Assembly (NCBI RefSeq): GCF_011927955.1
Contig: NZ_JAATJN010000001.1
Coordinates: 2,232,001-2,296,000, forward strand
Direction of reading: 5' to 3'
Length of the DNA stretch: 64,000 bases
Origin: Brevibacterium marinum
GTDB taxonomy: Bacteria; Actinomycetota; Actinomycetes; Actinomycetales; Brevibacteriaceae
In this document: positions 63,858 to 64,000 of the stretch, piece by piece
Layout of the letters: each line of letters starts with the position of its first letter
Numbering within the stretch: position 1 is the first letter of the stretch
Position numbers and translations under genes: made by a program
Notes under the pieces: model-generated
Told to the model about the DNA's origin: nothing
Databases searched by the model: none
Seen by the model: only the letters and a program-made list of their open reading frames with translations

Positions 63858-64000
63858 TCAGCTCTCCTCGGCCGCGGTTGCGCCGTTTAGCTCAGTCTGC
63901 CTGGCAGCGCGTGCAATTCTGCGTGTTTCGATCTTCTCTGGTTCGATTCCCGGTGCGCGAAGCAGGTAGGTGAGGAACAGTCCGATGATGTAGATAGCTG
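63858..64000 (-). CDS. C-terminal end of a membrane protein, probably a sugar permease
   Basis: Only the last 46 residues are in the window: a membrane helix (AIYIIGLFLTYLL) followed by a charged tail (RAPGIEPEKIETRRIARAAR). Head of the minus-strand sugar operon as far as visible, so transport of its substrate is likely. The family cannot be assigned. Confidence 0.6.
   Translation of the reverse strand, partial: AIYIIGLFLTYLLRAPGIEPEKIETRRIARAARQTELNGATAAEES

Overview
The window is high-GC Gram-positive DNA with dense coding, many GTG starts and frequent stop/start overlaps. Several markers point to Actinobacteria, probably Micrococcales and most plausibly Brevibacterium: recA-recX-miaB-miaA-dapF-hflX order, lexA divergent from a small LysM membrane protein, a PriA-type HisA, DUF3046 and DUF1844 genes, and LexA boxes of the GAAC-N4-GTTC type. 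The genus is inferred, not proven.

Layout. 1-3.3 kb: a citrate transporter (cut by the window edge) divergent from a CitAB-type two-component system. 3.2-4.4 kb: remnants of a divergent MFS exporter/regulator pair, both lacking their N-termini. 4.5-21.6 kb: conserved housekeeping block (ftsK, pgsA, pncC/cinA, clgR-like, recA, recX, miaB, miaA, dapF, an RsmC-like methyltransferase, hflX, a DinG-type helicase, lexA and an SOS-type LysM protein). 21.6-26.3 kb: histidine genes (hisC, hisB, a membrane protein, hisH, priA) and an SseB-like protein. 26.4-31.4 kb: M20 amidohydrolase plus AbgT transporter, then a TetR/oxidoreductase divergent pair with two palindromic operators. 31.6-34.7 kb: DUF1844 gene, infC-rpmI-rplT with an attenuated leader and an apparent AUC start, and a SpoU-type rRNA methyltransferase.

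34.7-41.6 kb is rearranged. It holds a hydrolase/MarR pair, a 217-bp copy of the end of the rRNA methyltransferase gene, a 47-bp copy of the start of the pentapeptide-repeat gene, and an AbiEi-like gene. That gene is bracketed by two 62-bp palindromic elements in inverted orientation and is interrupted by an IS21-family element with a 6-bp target duplication. 41.6-49.1 kb: a homoserine-dehydrogenase-like/acetolactate-synthase-like pair, pheST and an SDR.

49.1-54.2 kb is the accessory island of most interest. It has a lone AAA+ ATPase with a C-terminal winged-helix-like region, its start codon abutting three palindromes spaced exactly 28 bp apart. Next come two decayed direct copies of an MFS transporter fragment flanking a region with LysR and pheT scraps. 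Between the copies lies an AT-richer two-gene unit encoding a secreted cysteine-rich protein with a halocin C8-like tail and a 62-residue two-helix membrane protein, a candidate bacteriocin/immunity pair. 54.2-64 kb: a frameshifted LysR regulator, a TRAP transporter (DctQMP), and a minus-strand carbohydrate-catabolism operon (FGGY kinase, 2-hydroxyacid dehydrogenase, class II aldolase, PfkB kinase, SDR) of unknown substrate. No tRNA, rRNA or CRISPR array was seen.
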